Assembly (NCBI RefSeq): GCF_001427605.1
Contig: NZ_LMGZ01000012.1
Coordinates: forward strand, 187,071-251,070
DNA from: Devosia sp. Root635
GTDB lineage: Bacteria; Pseudomonadota; Alphaproteobacteria; Rhizobiales; Devosiaceae
Direction: 5' to 3'
Length of the DNA: 64,000 nucleotides
A program made the position numbers and the translations under genes. Positions 9,307 through 17,668 of this stretch are shown here, in pieces; position 1 is the first letter of the stretch, and every line of letters starts with the position of its first letter. Below the pieces are notes generated by a model that was not told the origin of the DNA, ran no database searches, and saw only the letters and a list, made by a program, of their open reading frames with translations.

Positions 9307-9996
9307 TCAATCCGACCGCGTCCGCAGATAATCCAGCACCATCTGCACCGCCTGCGCCTCGCGCTCCTGCACCATGTCGATGCCACTCAAATCCCGCGCG
9401 AAGATCACCGACAGCGTCGCCATGTTGGAGACATAGAAAAACCCCAGGGCGGCGATGGAGATATAGAGCTGCACCGGATCGACGTCGCGACGGAAAATCT
9501 TCAGCTCCGCCCCGCGCTCGACAATGGTCCTGATCTGCCCGACCAGCGGGGAATGCAGCGCCTGGATATCGGGCAGGGTCTTCAAAAACCGCGCATTCTC
9601 GATGTTTTCCGTGCCGAGCAGGCGCGGGAACCACGGATTGGCCAGGAAGTGGCGGAAGGTGAAGCGCACCAGCCGATCCATGGCATCGACCGGCCCGTAC
9701 TGGTCCAGCGACAGCGCCCGCTCGCCGCGGCGGATTTCCTCATAGGCGTCGAGCAGCACCGCCCGGTAGAGGTCTTCCTTGTTGCCGAAGTAGTGGTAGA
9801 GCAGCCGCTTGTTGGCGCCCGCCAAAGCCGCGATGGCATCCACCCGCGCGCCCTCGAAGCCGCGCTCGGCGAATTCGGCCCGGCCGGCGACGAGGATCGC
9901 CGCCTTGGTCTTGATCGAATTGCGCGCCCGCTTGGCCGGAGCCGCCTCAGCTTTGGGCTGGGGCGGCGCTGCCGCGGGTGAAGAGGGCTCTGACAC
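9307..9996 (-). CDS. TetR family regulator, last gene of the TTT operon
   Basis: 229-aa regulator. Residues about 28-75 form the helix-turn-helix (FAERGFEGARVDAIAALAGA, then ANKRLLYHYFGNKEDLYRAV). It starts with GTG at 9996, 50 bp inside the end of tctA, with no clear ribosome site, so translation is probably coupled. Being encoded in the TTT operon, it is the natural candidate to bind the TAACY-N4-RGTTA palindromes in front of that operon and its neighbours. The N-terminal 20 residues are Pro/Ala-rich and probably disordered. Confidence 0.87.
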   Translation of the reverse strand: MSEPSSPAAAPPQPKAEAAPAKRARNSIKTKAAILVAGRAEFAERGFEGARVDAIAALAGANKRLLYHYFGNKEDLYRAVLLDAYEEIRRGERALSLDQYGPVDAMDRLVRFTFRHFLANPWFPRLLGTENIENARFLKTLPDIQALHSPLVGQIRTIVERGAELKIFRRDVDPVQLYISIAALGFFYVSNMATLSVIFARDLSGIDMVQEREAQAVQMVLDYLRTRSD

Positions 9997-11470
9997 GCTT
10001 GGATACCGCCGGGATGGACATCAGGATGGTGAAGACGATGATGAGGCAGATAACAGCACTGATCGGACGGGTAAAGAACGGGCTGGGATCGCCATTGGTC
10101 AGCAGCAGGCCACGCCGCAGGTTGAGATCCAGCAGGTCGCCCAGGATGATGCCCAGCACCAGCGGGGCCATGGGATATTTCATTTCGCGCAGGATGAAGC
10201 CGACAATGCCGAAGCCAACCATGACATAGACGTCGAACATGCGCTGGGTGATGGCGAAGGAGCCGACCACGCAGAGCACATAGACCACGGCCATCAGCCG
10301 TTCGCGCGGCACGGCCAGCACGGTCAGCAGCGGCCTGGTCAGCGTCAGGCCGAACACCAGGATGGCCAGCGTCGAGAACAGCAGGACCGCGACGATCTGG
10401 TAGAGCACTTCGGGGCTCTCGGTCATCAGCAGCGGACCGGGCCGGATGCCGTGGATGAACATGGCGGCGATCAGCACGGCGGCAGCGGCCGAGCCGGGCA
10501 GCGCCAGGGTCAGGGTCGGGATCATGGCGCCCGGTACCACGGCCGAATTGCCGGTTTCGGCGGCGATCAGCCCCTCCTGGCTGCCCTTGCCGAACAGGTG
10601 CGCCTCCTTGCTGGAGCGCTTGGCGGCAGCGTAGGAGGCCCAGGCACCCACATCCTCGCCGACCCCCGGCACGATGCCGACAAAGGTGCCGATAACGCCC
10701 GAGCGCAAGGTGGTCTTCCAGTATTTGAGGATTTCGCTGAGCTTGGGGATGACGCGGTCGCCCGACGAGACGATGCGGGCATGGGCGGTACGCTTCATGA
10801 CGCCGAGGATTTCGGCGAGACCGAAGGCGCCCACCATGGCCGGGATCAGGTCGATACCGCCCCCCAGGCCGGGAATGCCAAAGGTGAAGCGCTGATAGGC
10901 ATGCAGCGTTTCCATGCCCACCATGGCCACCATCAGGCCCAATATGCCGGCGATGTAGCCTTTGAGCGGGTCATCCATGGCGGTGAGCTGGCCGGAAATG
11001 ACCACGCCGAACAAAGCCAGCCAGAAGAATTCATAGGTGCCGAATTTCAGCGCTGCCTCGGCCAGCAGCGGTGCGATCAGCGCCAGGGCAACGATGCCGA
11101 TGACAGTGCCCAGCGCCGAGGAGGTGGTTGCCAGCCCCATGGCGAGGCCCGCCTTGCCCTGCAGGGCCAGCGGATGGCCATCGAGCGTCGTCGCGGCGCT
11201 GGCCGGCGTGCCGGGAATGGCCAGCAGGATGGCGGTGCGGCTACCGCCATAGATGGCGCCCGAATAGATGCACATCAGGCACAGGATCGCCTGGTCCGGC
11301 GCCATCTTGTAGGTCAGGGTGACCAGCAGGGCGACGCCCATGGTCGCCGTCAGCCCCGGCAGCGCGCCGATGACGATGCCGAGCAGGGTCGCCCAGGCGA
11401 TGTTGAACAGCGATAGCGGCGTCAGGAAATGGGCGATGCCGCCCAGCAGCATTCCGAGTCCGTCCAGCAT
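9947..11470 (-). CDS. tctA: Tripartite tricarboxylate-type transporter, large permease TctA
   Basis: 507-aa polytopic inner-membrane protein of the TctA family, with the conserved N-terminal segment GIVIGALPGLTATMGVALLV and repeated glycine/proline-rich motifs such as GIVPGVGEDVGAWASYAAAK. It works with TctB and the periplasmic TctC. The genes run tctC-tctB-tctA-tetR on the minus strand; tctB ends 14 bp upstream. Substrates of the family are carboxylates such as citrate; the actual one is unknown. Confidence 0.94.
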   Translation of the reverse strand: MLDGLGMLLGGIAHFLTPLSLFNIAWATLLGIVIGALPGLTATMGVALLVTLTYKMAPDQAILCLMCIYSGAIYGGSRTAILLAIPGTPASAATTLDGHPLALQGKAGLAMGLATTSSALGTVIGIVALALIAPLLAEAALKFGTYEFFWLALFGVVISGQLTAMDDPLKGYIAGILGLMVAMVGMETLHAYQRFTFGIPGLGGGIDLIPAMVGAFGLAEILGVMKRTAHARIVSSGDRVIPKLSEILKYWKTTLRSGVIGTFVGIVPGVGEDVGAWASYAAAKRSSKEAHLFGKGSQEGLIAAETGNSAVVPGAMIPTLTLALPGSAAAAVLIAAMFIHGIRPGPLLMTESPEVLYQIVAVLLFSTLAILVFGLTLTRPLLTVLAVPRERLMAVVYVLCVVGSFAITQRMFDVYVMVGFGIVGFILREMKYPMAPLVLGIILGDLLDLNLRRGLLLTNGDPSPFFTRPISAVICLIIVFTILMSIPAVSKRVRALFTRGSAAPAQS

Positions 11471-11484
11471 GGCTCAGGCTCCGC

Positions 11485-12027
11485 TCATGGCAGGCGCACC
11501 AGGAAGGCGCGTTCGAAGACGAGGGTGACGATGGCTCCGGTGGCCACGGCAAGCCCGAAGGCCCAGGGCAGCGACTGCAGCAGGCTGCGGCGAGGCTCGG
11601 CCAGCCAGGTCTCGAACACCAGGATGAAGGCAAAGACGAACAGGCCGGTGGCCAGCCAGAAGGGCAGCAGGCCGACCAGGCCGAGCGTATAGGCGAGGCA
11701 CAGCACGAGCACGATGCCGGCGCGCCCGGCCGCGCCGGAGGTGATGGCGGCGCCCAGGTCGGTCCAGCCGCCTGGTGCCGGCAGGCGCAGCGAGCGCACG
11801 GCCAGGACCACCCCACAGATGAGCAGCGCCGCGCTCAGCAGGCCGGGCACCAGGCCCGGGACGGTGAAGGAATGAATGCGGCGCGCTTCCAGCCGGTCCA
11901 TGGTCCAGGAGCCGTAAAGCATTGCCGTCGCGAGCACGATGAAGAAAATGGCGGCGAGCAGGTCGGCCCGGATCATCGCCGGACTGTGCCCCTCGCCTTG
12001 CAGGTCGGGTTCGGCTGGTGTGGTCAT
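11485..12027 (-). CDS. tctB: Tripartite tricarboxylate-type transporter, small permease TctB
   Basis: 180-aa membrane protein with about four transmembrane helices (first at residues about 19-42) typical of TctB. It is the small integral partner of TctA. Start is the ATG at 12027, 60 bp after tctC ends. Family sequences are poorly conserved, so the call relies on topology, size and position between tctC and tctA. Confidence 0.9.
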   Translation of the reverse strand: MTTPAEPDLQGEGHSPAMIRADLLAAIFFIVLATAMLYGSWTMDRLEARRIHSFTVPGLVPGLLSAALLICGVVLAVRSLRLPAPGGWTDLGAAITSGAAGRAGIVLVLCLAYTLGLVGLLPFWLATGLFVFAFILVFETWLAEPRRSLLQSLPWAFGLAVATGAIVTLVFERAFLVRLP

Positions 12028-12087
12028 GCAGGAATCCTTGGCGAGTCGGCCCGGCGAATTGCGCCGCCGGGCCGGTCTTGTGGTCTC

Positions 12088-13125
12088 TTACTTCCCGACT
12101 TCCGTCCGGGTCTCGCAGTCGATGCCGATGGTGGAGGGGTCGTTGACCGCCTCGCCACGCGCCACCGACGAACAGGCTTCCAGGATCGCCACCGGCATGG
12201 CCAGCGCGCGGGCCTCGGGGCCATAGGAGGGGGCGAAGACCGCACCGAAGGTTTCGGCATAGGTCTTGAGCTCGGGCGAGTTCATCACCTTGTCGGCCCA
12301 GATCGCGTCGACCGTGGCCAGCACTTCGGGCGGCGCATCGGACGGGATGAAGATGCCGAAATAGTCGGGAGCCAGTTCCATGTCCGGCAGCCAGTCGGTG
12401 ATCGGCGGGATCGGATCGACGCCATCCAGCACCAGCGGCTGGTTGGACAAGACGGCCAGGGCCTTGAGGCGCCCGCCACGGATCAGCTCGGTCTGTTCCA
12501 CCGCAAGCTGGGTGGTGACCATGGCTTCGCCCGAAGCGGTGGCGATCGCGGCGGGGCCGCCGCCATCATAGGTGATCATGTTGTACTCGAAGCCATCGGC
12601 GGCGTCGGAAAGCGCGGCGATGGCCGTGCCGCCCGACGAGGTGATGCCGGCGGTGGCGACGGTGATCTCGCCGCCGCGCGTCTTGAGCGCTTCGAGCAAC
12701 TGGCCGAAATCGGTGAACTCGCTGCCGGCCGGCACGCTGACCACGGGGACGTTGGCCACCGAGAGATAGATGTGCCAGTCGTCGATATCGGTGTCGGCCA
12801 GCAGGCCCGAGACGTGGTAGGTGGCATTGTTGGCGATGGCGTTGGCCGTCCAGGTATAGCCGTCATGCGGGGCATTCAGCACTTCCTGGGTGCCGATGGC
12901 GCCCGAGGCGCCCGGCTGGTTGACCACAACCACATCCACGCCCAGGGCTTCGCCCAGGATCGGCGCCGTGACGCGGGTCACCTGGTCGGTCGAGCCGCCG
13001 GCGCCCCAGGGTACGATCAGGTTGATCGGCCGGTCGGGCTTCCACTCCTGCGCGGCGGCCAAAGATGTGCCCAGCAACAGCGCCGATGCGCCGCCAGCCA
13101 GGACAAACAGCAGTCGTCTGTTCAT
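12088..13125 (-). CDS. tctC: Tripartite tricarboxylate-type transporter, substrate-binding protein TctC
   Basis: 345-aa periplasmic receptor. The start at 13125 (MNRRLLFVLAGG) has a GGGAGGAA ribosome site and gives a Sec signal peptide cut near LAAA (residue 25). The mature start WKPDRPINLIVPWGAGGSTDQ carries the conserved P-GAGG-D ligand-binding loop of the Bug/TctC family. First gene of the transporter operon; the palindrome at 13217 lies 92 bp upstream. Confidence 0.93.
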   Translation of the reverse strand: MNRRLLFVLAGGASALLLGTSLAAAQEWKPDRPINLIVPWGAGGSTDQVTRVTAPILGEALGVDVVVVNQPGASGAIGTQEVLNAPHDGYTWTANAIANNATYHVSGLLADTDIDDWHIYLSVANVPVVSVPAGSEFTDFGQLLEALKTRGGEITVATAGITSSGGTAIAALSDAADGFEYNMITYDGGGPAAIATASGEAMVTTQLAVEQTELIRGGRLKALAVLSNQPLVLDGVDPIPPITDWLPDMELAPDYFGIFIPSDAPPEVLATVDAIWADKVMNSPELKTYAETFGAVFAPSYGPEARALAMPVAILEACSSVARGEAVNDPSTIGIDCETRTEVGK

Positions 13126-13216
13126 CGTGTTCCTCCCTTGGTGCGCGGTGCCCGGATGTTTCCAGTGCCCGCCACGGCCAGACTGGGGGCCGTTTTCGGC
13201 AGAGTCAACCACGAAG

Positions 13217-13230
13217 TAACTATCCAGTTA
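13217..13230. promoter_or_regulatory. TAACT-N4-AGTTA palindrome between the TTT operon and the TauE gene
   Basis: TAACTATCCAGTTA, perfect 5-bp arms, in the 217-bp divergent spacer between tctC (start 13125) and the TauE-like gene (start 13343). Its position fits repression of one or both promoters. See 7954 and 14297 for related sites. Confidence 0.6.
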
Positions 13231-13342
13231 TCCGCAAACGTTTTCGGTGCTGGAAAATTTTGCTGCTATTGCCGCTAGATAGCCATTGCGCTGGCGCGCC
13301 AATCGCCGCAACCTGAACCGATAGTGGATTTGGGGTACGGGT

Positions 13343-14083
13343 TTGGAACTGCAATCGATCATCATCATGACCCTGGCCCTGGCGGCGGGGGCCATCGTCA
13401 AGGGTGCCACCGGCATGGGCCTGCCGCTGGTCGCGCTGCCGGTGCTGACTGCGGCTTTCGGCCTGCAGCATGCGGTCGGCCTGATGGTCATTCCGCTCAT
13501 CGTCACCAATGCCTGGCAGGTCTGGCGCTTCCGGCGCGAGGCCGGGTCGGACCGGTTGGCCTTCATGCCGTGGTTCCTGGCCGGGGGCGTCGTCGGTATC
13601 GGCGTGGGCACCTGGGCGCTGACCACCCTGCCCGAGCGCGTCCTGGTGCTGGCGCTGGGCGCGATGCTGCTGGGCTATATCGGGCTGCGCCTCGTTACCC
13701 CGCAATGGTCTCTCGGCCTGAAGCTGGCCCGGCGTCTCGGGCCGCTGGCCGGCCTGGGCGGCGGTACGCTGCAGGGGGCGACCGGGATTTCCGCGCCCAT
13801 CGGGGTGACCTTCATTCACGCCATGAAACTCGACCGAGATGCCCATGTCTTCACCGTCTCGGCCATGTTCCTGACCTTTGCGGTGGTGCAACTGCCGGCG
13901 CTGTGGGCGGCCGGGGTCATGCGGCCCGAATGGATGCTGCAGGGCGTGCTGGCGCTGGTCCCCATCCTCGCCTTCATGCCGCTGGGCCACTGGATCAGCG
14001 GCAAGCTCAGCCGCACCGCCTTCGACCGCATGATCCTGGTCTTCCTGGGCCTGATCGGGCTGAAGATGGTGCTGGGGGTCTGA
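13343..14083 (+). CDS. TauE/SafE family membrane permease
   Basis: 246-aa membrane protein with the duplicated TauE/SafE architecture; glycine-rich signatures GAIVKGATGMGLPLVALPVL (residues about 16-35) and GGGTLQGATGISAPIG mark the two halves. About 7-8 transmembrane helices. The frame is open only from 13325; TTG at 13343 is the first plausible start, an ATG at 13370 is the alternative. Family members export sulfonates, sulfite or organic acids. Divergent from the TTT importer, it could export a product of the locus. Confidence 0.85.
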   Translation: MELQSIIIMTLALAAGAIVKGATGMGLPLVALPVLTAAFGLQHAVGLMVIPLIVTNAWQVWRFRREAGSDRLAFMPWFLAGGVVGIGVGTWALTTLPERVLVLALGAMLLGYIGLRLVTPQWSLGLKLARRLGPLAGLGGGTLQGATGISAPIGVTFIHAMKLDRDAHVFTVSAMFLTFAVVQLPALWAAGVMRPEWMLQGVLALVPILAFMPLGHWISGKLSRTAFDRMILVFLGLIGLKMVLGV

Positions 14084-14100
14084 GGGGCACTGGCCTCTCA

Positions 14101-14210
14101 ATCGTCTCCCTCCCCCTTGCGGGGAGGGATCAAGGGTGGGGGTGTTTAGCCCCGATATCGGGGCTAAACCACACCCCCTCCCAACCTCCCCCGTCAAGGG
14201 GGAGGAGCCG
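14101..14210. repeat. Family-D palindromic repeat, long copy
   Basis: 110-bp inverted-repeat element. Outer arms CTCCCTCCCCCTTGCGGGGA and its near complement end at 14210, and a central perfect stem TTTAGCCCCGATATCGGGGCTAAA lies around 14145-14168. It fills most of the gap after the TauE gene. Related shorter forms are at 19431, 51316, 4615, 1298 and 57060. Confidence 0.75.
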
Positions 14211-14296
14211 CCCAGTGGGCGCTGCAACCTCGACCCGTCATTTAAAGGTCTTCCACCAATCCCGCTTGACGCCACCCCGCATCGCGTATAGCTAAG

Positions 14297-14310
14297 TAAC
14301 TAATCAGTTA
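14297..14310. promoter_or_regulatory. TAACT-N4-AGTTA palindrome upstream of the oxidoreductase/DUF993/isomerase operon
   Basis: TAACTAATCAGTTA, extending to 6-bp perfect arms as GTAACTAATCAGTTAC (14296-14311). It ends 28 bp before the ATG at 14339, so a bound protein would cover the promoter or early transcript. It is the best copy of the shared motif. Confidence 0.65.
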
Positions 14311-14338
14311 CACGCGAAAGCGGCACGGGAGGTTTCAA

Positions 14339-15490
14339 ATGGCAGACAGGCGGCTCGGACTCATCATGCACGGCGTCACCGGGCGCATGGGCTACAATCA
14401 GCATCTGGTCCGCTCGATCCTGGCCATCCGCGACCAGGGCGGCGTGGTGCTGTCCAATGGCGATCGCCTCGTGGTCGATCCGATCATCGTCGGGCGCGAT
14501 GCCGACAAGATCGAGCGCCTGGCCAAAAAGCACAATATCGCGCGCTGGAGTTCCGACCTCGACGCCGCCCTCGCCAATCCCGAGGACACGGTATTCTTCG
14601 ATGCCGGCACCACCTTGATGCGCGCCAGCCTGCTGGAAAAGGCCCTGGCCGCCGGCAAGCACGTCTATTGCGAAAAGCCGACCTCGGATTCCCTCGATAT
14701 CGCGCTCAACCTGGCCAAGACCGCCCGCGCGTCCGGCCTCAAGCATGGCGTGGTGCAGGACAAGCTGTTCCTGCCGGGCCTGCTGAAACTGAAAATGCTC
14801 CGCGATTCGGGCTTCTTCGGCAAAATCCTCTCGGTGCGCGGCGAGTTCGGCTATTGGGTGTTCGAGGGCGACTGGCAGCCGGCGCAGCGCCCGAGCTGGA
14901 ATTACCGCAAGAATGACGGCGGCGGCATCATCCTCGATATGCTGTGCCACTGGCGCTACGTGCTCGACAATCTGTTCGGGGAAGTGCAGGCCGTATCGTG
15001 CCTGGGCGCCACCCATATCCCCGAGCGCGTCGACGAAAAGGGCAACCGCTTCAAGGCTGATACGGACGATGCGGCCTATGCCACGTTCCAGCTCGAAGGC
15101 GGCGTCGTCGCCCAGATCAATTCAAGCTGGGTCACCCGCGTTCGCCGCGACGATCTCGTCACCTTCCATGTCGACGGCACCCATGGCTCGGCCGTGGCGG
15201 GCCTCCACAAATGCTGGAGCCAGCATCGCGTCAACACGCCCAAGCCGGTGTGGAATCCCGACCAGCCGCAGACCATGAACTTCTTCAACGACTGGGAAGA
15301 GGTGCCGGACAACTGGCCGGTCCAGAACGGCTTCAAGGCGCAGTGGGAAATGTTCCTGCGGCACGTCGCCGAGGACGCGCCGTGGGAATACGGCCTCGAA
15401 GCCGGCGCCAAGGGCGTGCAGCTGGCCGAACTGGGCCTCAAGAGCTGGGCAGAACGCCGCTGGCTCGACGTGCCGAAGCTGGAATTCTAG
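14339..15490 (+). CDS. Gfo/Idh/MocA family oxidoreductase (DUF993-linked)
   Basis: 383-aa dehydrogenase-like protein. The N-terminus LIMHGVTGRMGYNQHL holds the dinucleotide-binding turn (here GVTGRMG rather than GxGxxG), and CEKPTSDS is the family EKP motif. The ATG at 14339 follows a GGGAGG site. It heads a three-gene unit with the DUF993 protein and a TIM-barrel isomerase, an assemblage expected of stepwise degradation of a modified sugar (oxidation, isomerisation, aldol-type cleavage). Substrate unknown. Confidence 0.88.
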   Translation: MADRRLGLIMHGVTGRMGYNQHLVRSILAIRDQGGVVLSNGDRLVVDPIIVGRDADKIERLAKKHNIARWSSDLDAALANPEDTVFFDAGTTLMRASLLEKALAAGKHVYCEKPTSDSLDIALNLAKTARASGLKHGVVQDKLFLPGLLKLKMLRDSGFFGKILSVRGEFGYWVFEGDWQPAQRPSWNYRKNDGGGIILDMLCHWRYVLDNLFGEVQAVSCLGATHIPERVDEKGNRFKADTDDAAYATFQLEGGVVAQINSSWVTRVRRDDLVTFHVDGTHGSAVAGLHKCWSQHRVNTPKPVWNPDQPQTMNFFNDWEEVPDNWPVQNGFKAQWEMFLRHVAEDAPWEYGLEAGAKGVQLAELGLKSWAERRWLDVPKLEF

Positions 15491-15523
15491 TCGCGTGGGG
15501 CACATGCCCCACCCCACCCACGA

Positions 15524-15645
15524 TGTCACCCCGGCCTTGAGCCGGGGCCCATCCTGAGATTGTGCCGCCGCAAGGTGGACCGAACGACCACCTTGCGGTC
15601 GTTTCTCGATCTCGAGATGGATCCCGGCTCAAGGCCGGGATGACA
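15524..15645. repeat. Family-B palindromic repeat, copy 1
   Basis: 122-bp inverted repeat with ends TGTCACCCCGGCCTTGAGCC and CCCGGCTCAAGGCCGGGATGACA and an internal CCGCAAGGTGG/CCACCTTGCGG stem. It lies between the oxidoreductase and the DUF993 gene, within a probable operon. Copy 2 is at 25074. No coding content. Confidence 0.8.
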
Positions 15646-15674
15646 CCGAGTTTGTTGAGACCTCGGAGGCCAAG

Positions 15675-16847
15675 ATGACCACCATAAACCTGCCCAATCC
15701 CGACCGGACCATCACCCCCTACACCCTCACCGGCACCCCGATCCCCTTCATCCGCCACAAGGCCTCGGACTTCTCCCGCATCGCCTATGCCGCCGCCCAC
15801 GTCGTGGCCGACCCGCTGGCCAGCAACGACCCCTGGCTCACCCCCGCCATCGACTGGGACACCACCCTCAAATTCCGCCATCGCCTGTGGGATCTCGGGC
15901 TCGGCGTGGCCGAGGCCATGGACACCGCCCAGCGCGGCATGGGCCTCACCTGGACCGAGGCGCAGGAGCTGATCCGCCGGGCTCAGGCCGAAGCCCGCAC
16001 CCGCGATGACAGCCTCATTGCCTATGGCGCCGGCACCGACCACCTGGCCCCCGGCCCCGATGTCACCATCGACCAGATCATCAAGGCTTACGAAGAACAG
16101 GTTGGCTTCGTCGAGGCCCAGGGCGGCCGCGTCATTCTCATGGCCAGCCGCGCCCTCGCCGCAGCGGCCAAGTCACCCGACGATTACGCCAAGGTCTATG
16201 GCCGCATCCTCTCCCAGGTGAAGCAGCCGGTCATCATGCACTGGCTGGGCGAAATGTTCGACCCGGCTCTGGCCGGCTATTGGGGCCACGCCGATCACGA
16301 CAAGGCCATGGATGTCTGCCTCGACGTCATCGCCGCCAATGCGGACAAGGTCGACGGCATCAAGATTTCCCTGCTCTCGGCCGAAAAGGAAATCGCCATG
16401 CGACGGCGGCTGCCGGCTTCGGTGAAAATGTATACCGGCGACGACTTCAACTATGCCGAACTGATCGCGGGCGACGACCAGGGTTATTCGCATGCCCTGC
16501 TCGGCATTTTCGACGCCATCGCCCCGGCCGCCTCGGCGGGTCTCGCGGCACTCGGCAAGGGCAACAATAACGAGTTCTTCGACCTGCTCGAACCCACCGT
16601 GCCGCTCAGCCGCCACATCTTCGCGGCGCCGACCCGCTTCTACAAAACGGGCGTGGTGTTCCTCGCCTATCTCAACGGATTGCAGGATCACTTCCAGATG
16701 GTGGGCGGGCAGCAATCGACCCGCTCGATCCAGCACCTCAGCGAGCTGTTCCGCCTCGCGGATAAAGCACGTGTCCTGAGTGACCCCGAATTGGCCGTTT
16801 CGCGCATGAATGCGGTGCTCAACGTTAACAGTGTGCTAACCAAATGA
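15675..16847 (+). CDS. DUF993 family (dihydrodipicolinate synthase/aldolase-like) protein
   Basis: 390-aa protein matching what I know as DUF993, a TIM-barrel group distantly related to dihydrodipicolinate synthases. Aldolase-like features are the strand-end segments VIMHWLGEMFDP and DGIKISLLS, the latter with a lysine in the position where class I aldolases carry the Schiff-base lysine (inference). The ATG at 15675 has a GGAGG site. Its stop overlaps the next gene's ATG by 4 bp, so the two are coupled. No function is established to my knowledge. Confidence 0.85.
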   Translation: MTTINLPNPDRTITPYTLTGTPIPFIRHKASDFSRIAYAAAHVVADPLASNDPWLTPAIDWDTTLKFRHRLWDLGLGVAEAMDTAQRGMGLTWTEAQELIRRAQAEARTRDDSLIAYGAGTDHLAPGPDVTIDQIIKAYEEQVGFVEAQGGRVILMASRALAAAAKSPDDYAKVYGRILSQVKQPVIMHWLGEMFDPALAGYWGHADHDKAMDVCLDVIAANADKVDGIKISLLSAEKEIAMRRRLPASVKMYTGDDFNYAELIAGDDQGYSHALLGIFDAIAPAASAGLAALGKGNNNEFFDLLEPTVPLSRHIFAAPTRFYKTGVVFLAYLNGLQDHFQMVGGQQSTRSIQHLSELFRLADKARVLSDPELAVSRMNAVLNVNSVLTK

Positions 16848-17668
16848 CCCAACGCGCTATCTCGCTGAACCTCGCCACCACCCGTCAGGTCTGGGGCTTC
16901 GCCGAAGCCGTGGACGGGTGCCTGCGGGCCGGAATCACGGCCATTTCGCCCTGGCGCGACCAGATCGCTGCCATCGGCCTCGATGAGGCGGCCCGCATCG
17001 TCAAGGCCAATGGGCTACAGGTCACCGGCGTCTGCCGCGGCGGCATGTTCCCTGCCGAAACCGCTGCGGGACGGCAAGCGCAGATCGATGATAACCTGCG
17101 CGCCATCGACGAAGCCGCCGCGCTCAATGCCGATTGCCTGGTGCTGGTGGTGGGCGGATTACCGGGCAGTTCCAAGGACTTGCCCGGCGCGCGGCAGATG
17201 GTGACCGACGGCATCGCCGCCATGCTGCCGCATGCCCGCGCCTCGGGGATAAAGATCGCCATCGAGCCGCTGCACCCCATGTATGCCGCCGACCGCGCCT
17301 GCGTGAACACCATCGACCAGGCGCTCGACATCTGCGAAACGCTGGGCGAAACGGTCGGCGTCGCCGTCGACGTCTACCATGTCTGGTGGGACCCGCGGCT
17401 GGCGCAATCCATTGATCGTGCTGGCAGAATGAAGCGTATCTTCGCCCACCATATCTGCGACTGGCTGGTGCCGACCAAGGACATGCTGCTCGATCGCGGC
17501 ATGATGGGCGACGGCGTCATCGATCTGCCCGCCATCCGGAAAATGGTCGAGGATGCGGGCTTTTACGGCCCACAGGAGGTCGAGATTTTCAGCCAGGACA
17601 ATTGGTGGAAACGCGATGGCGACGAGGTTCTCGCCACCATCAAGGAGCGCGTCGCGACCGTGTGCTAG
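16844..17668 (+). CDS. Sugar phosphate isomerase/epimerase (xylose isomerase-like TIM barrel)
   Basis: 274-aa AP-endonuclease-2/xylose-isomerase-like TIM barrel. Metal-binding type residues occur at strand ends: IAIEPLHPMY, VAVDVYHVWWD, HHICDW and QEVEIFSQDNWW. Starts inside the DUF993 stop codon (ATGA). Members of this family isomerise or epimerise keto-sugars or dehydrate cyclitol intermediates, which fits the locus. Its TAG stop shares the tetranucleotide CTAG with the stop of the convergent DUF2147 gene. Confidence 0.87.
   Translation: MTQRAISLNLATTRQVWGFAEAVDGCLRAGITAISPWRDQIAAIGLDEAARIVKANGLQVTGVCRGGMFPAETAAGRQAQIDDNLRAIDEAAALNADCLVLVVGGLPGSSKDLPGARQMVTDGIAAMLPHARASGIKIAIEPLHPMYAADRACVNTIDQALDICETLGETVGVAVDVYHVWWDPRLAQSIDRAGRMKRIFAHHICDWLVPTKDMLLDRGMMGDGVIDLPAIRKMVEDAGFYGPQEVEIFSQDNWWKRDGDEVLATIKERVATVC

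Noticed and set aside
16826..16848. GTTAAC...GTTAGC-like half sites at the end of the DUF993 gene
   Set aside because: Resembles the TAACY motif only in one arm and lies inside coding sequence just before the overlapping isomerase start; not a convincing operator.
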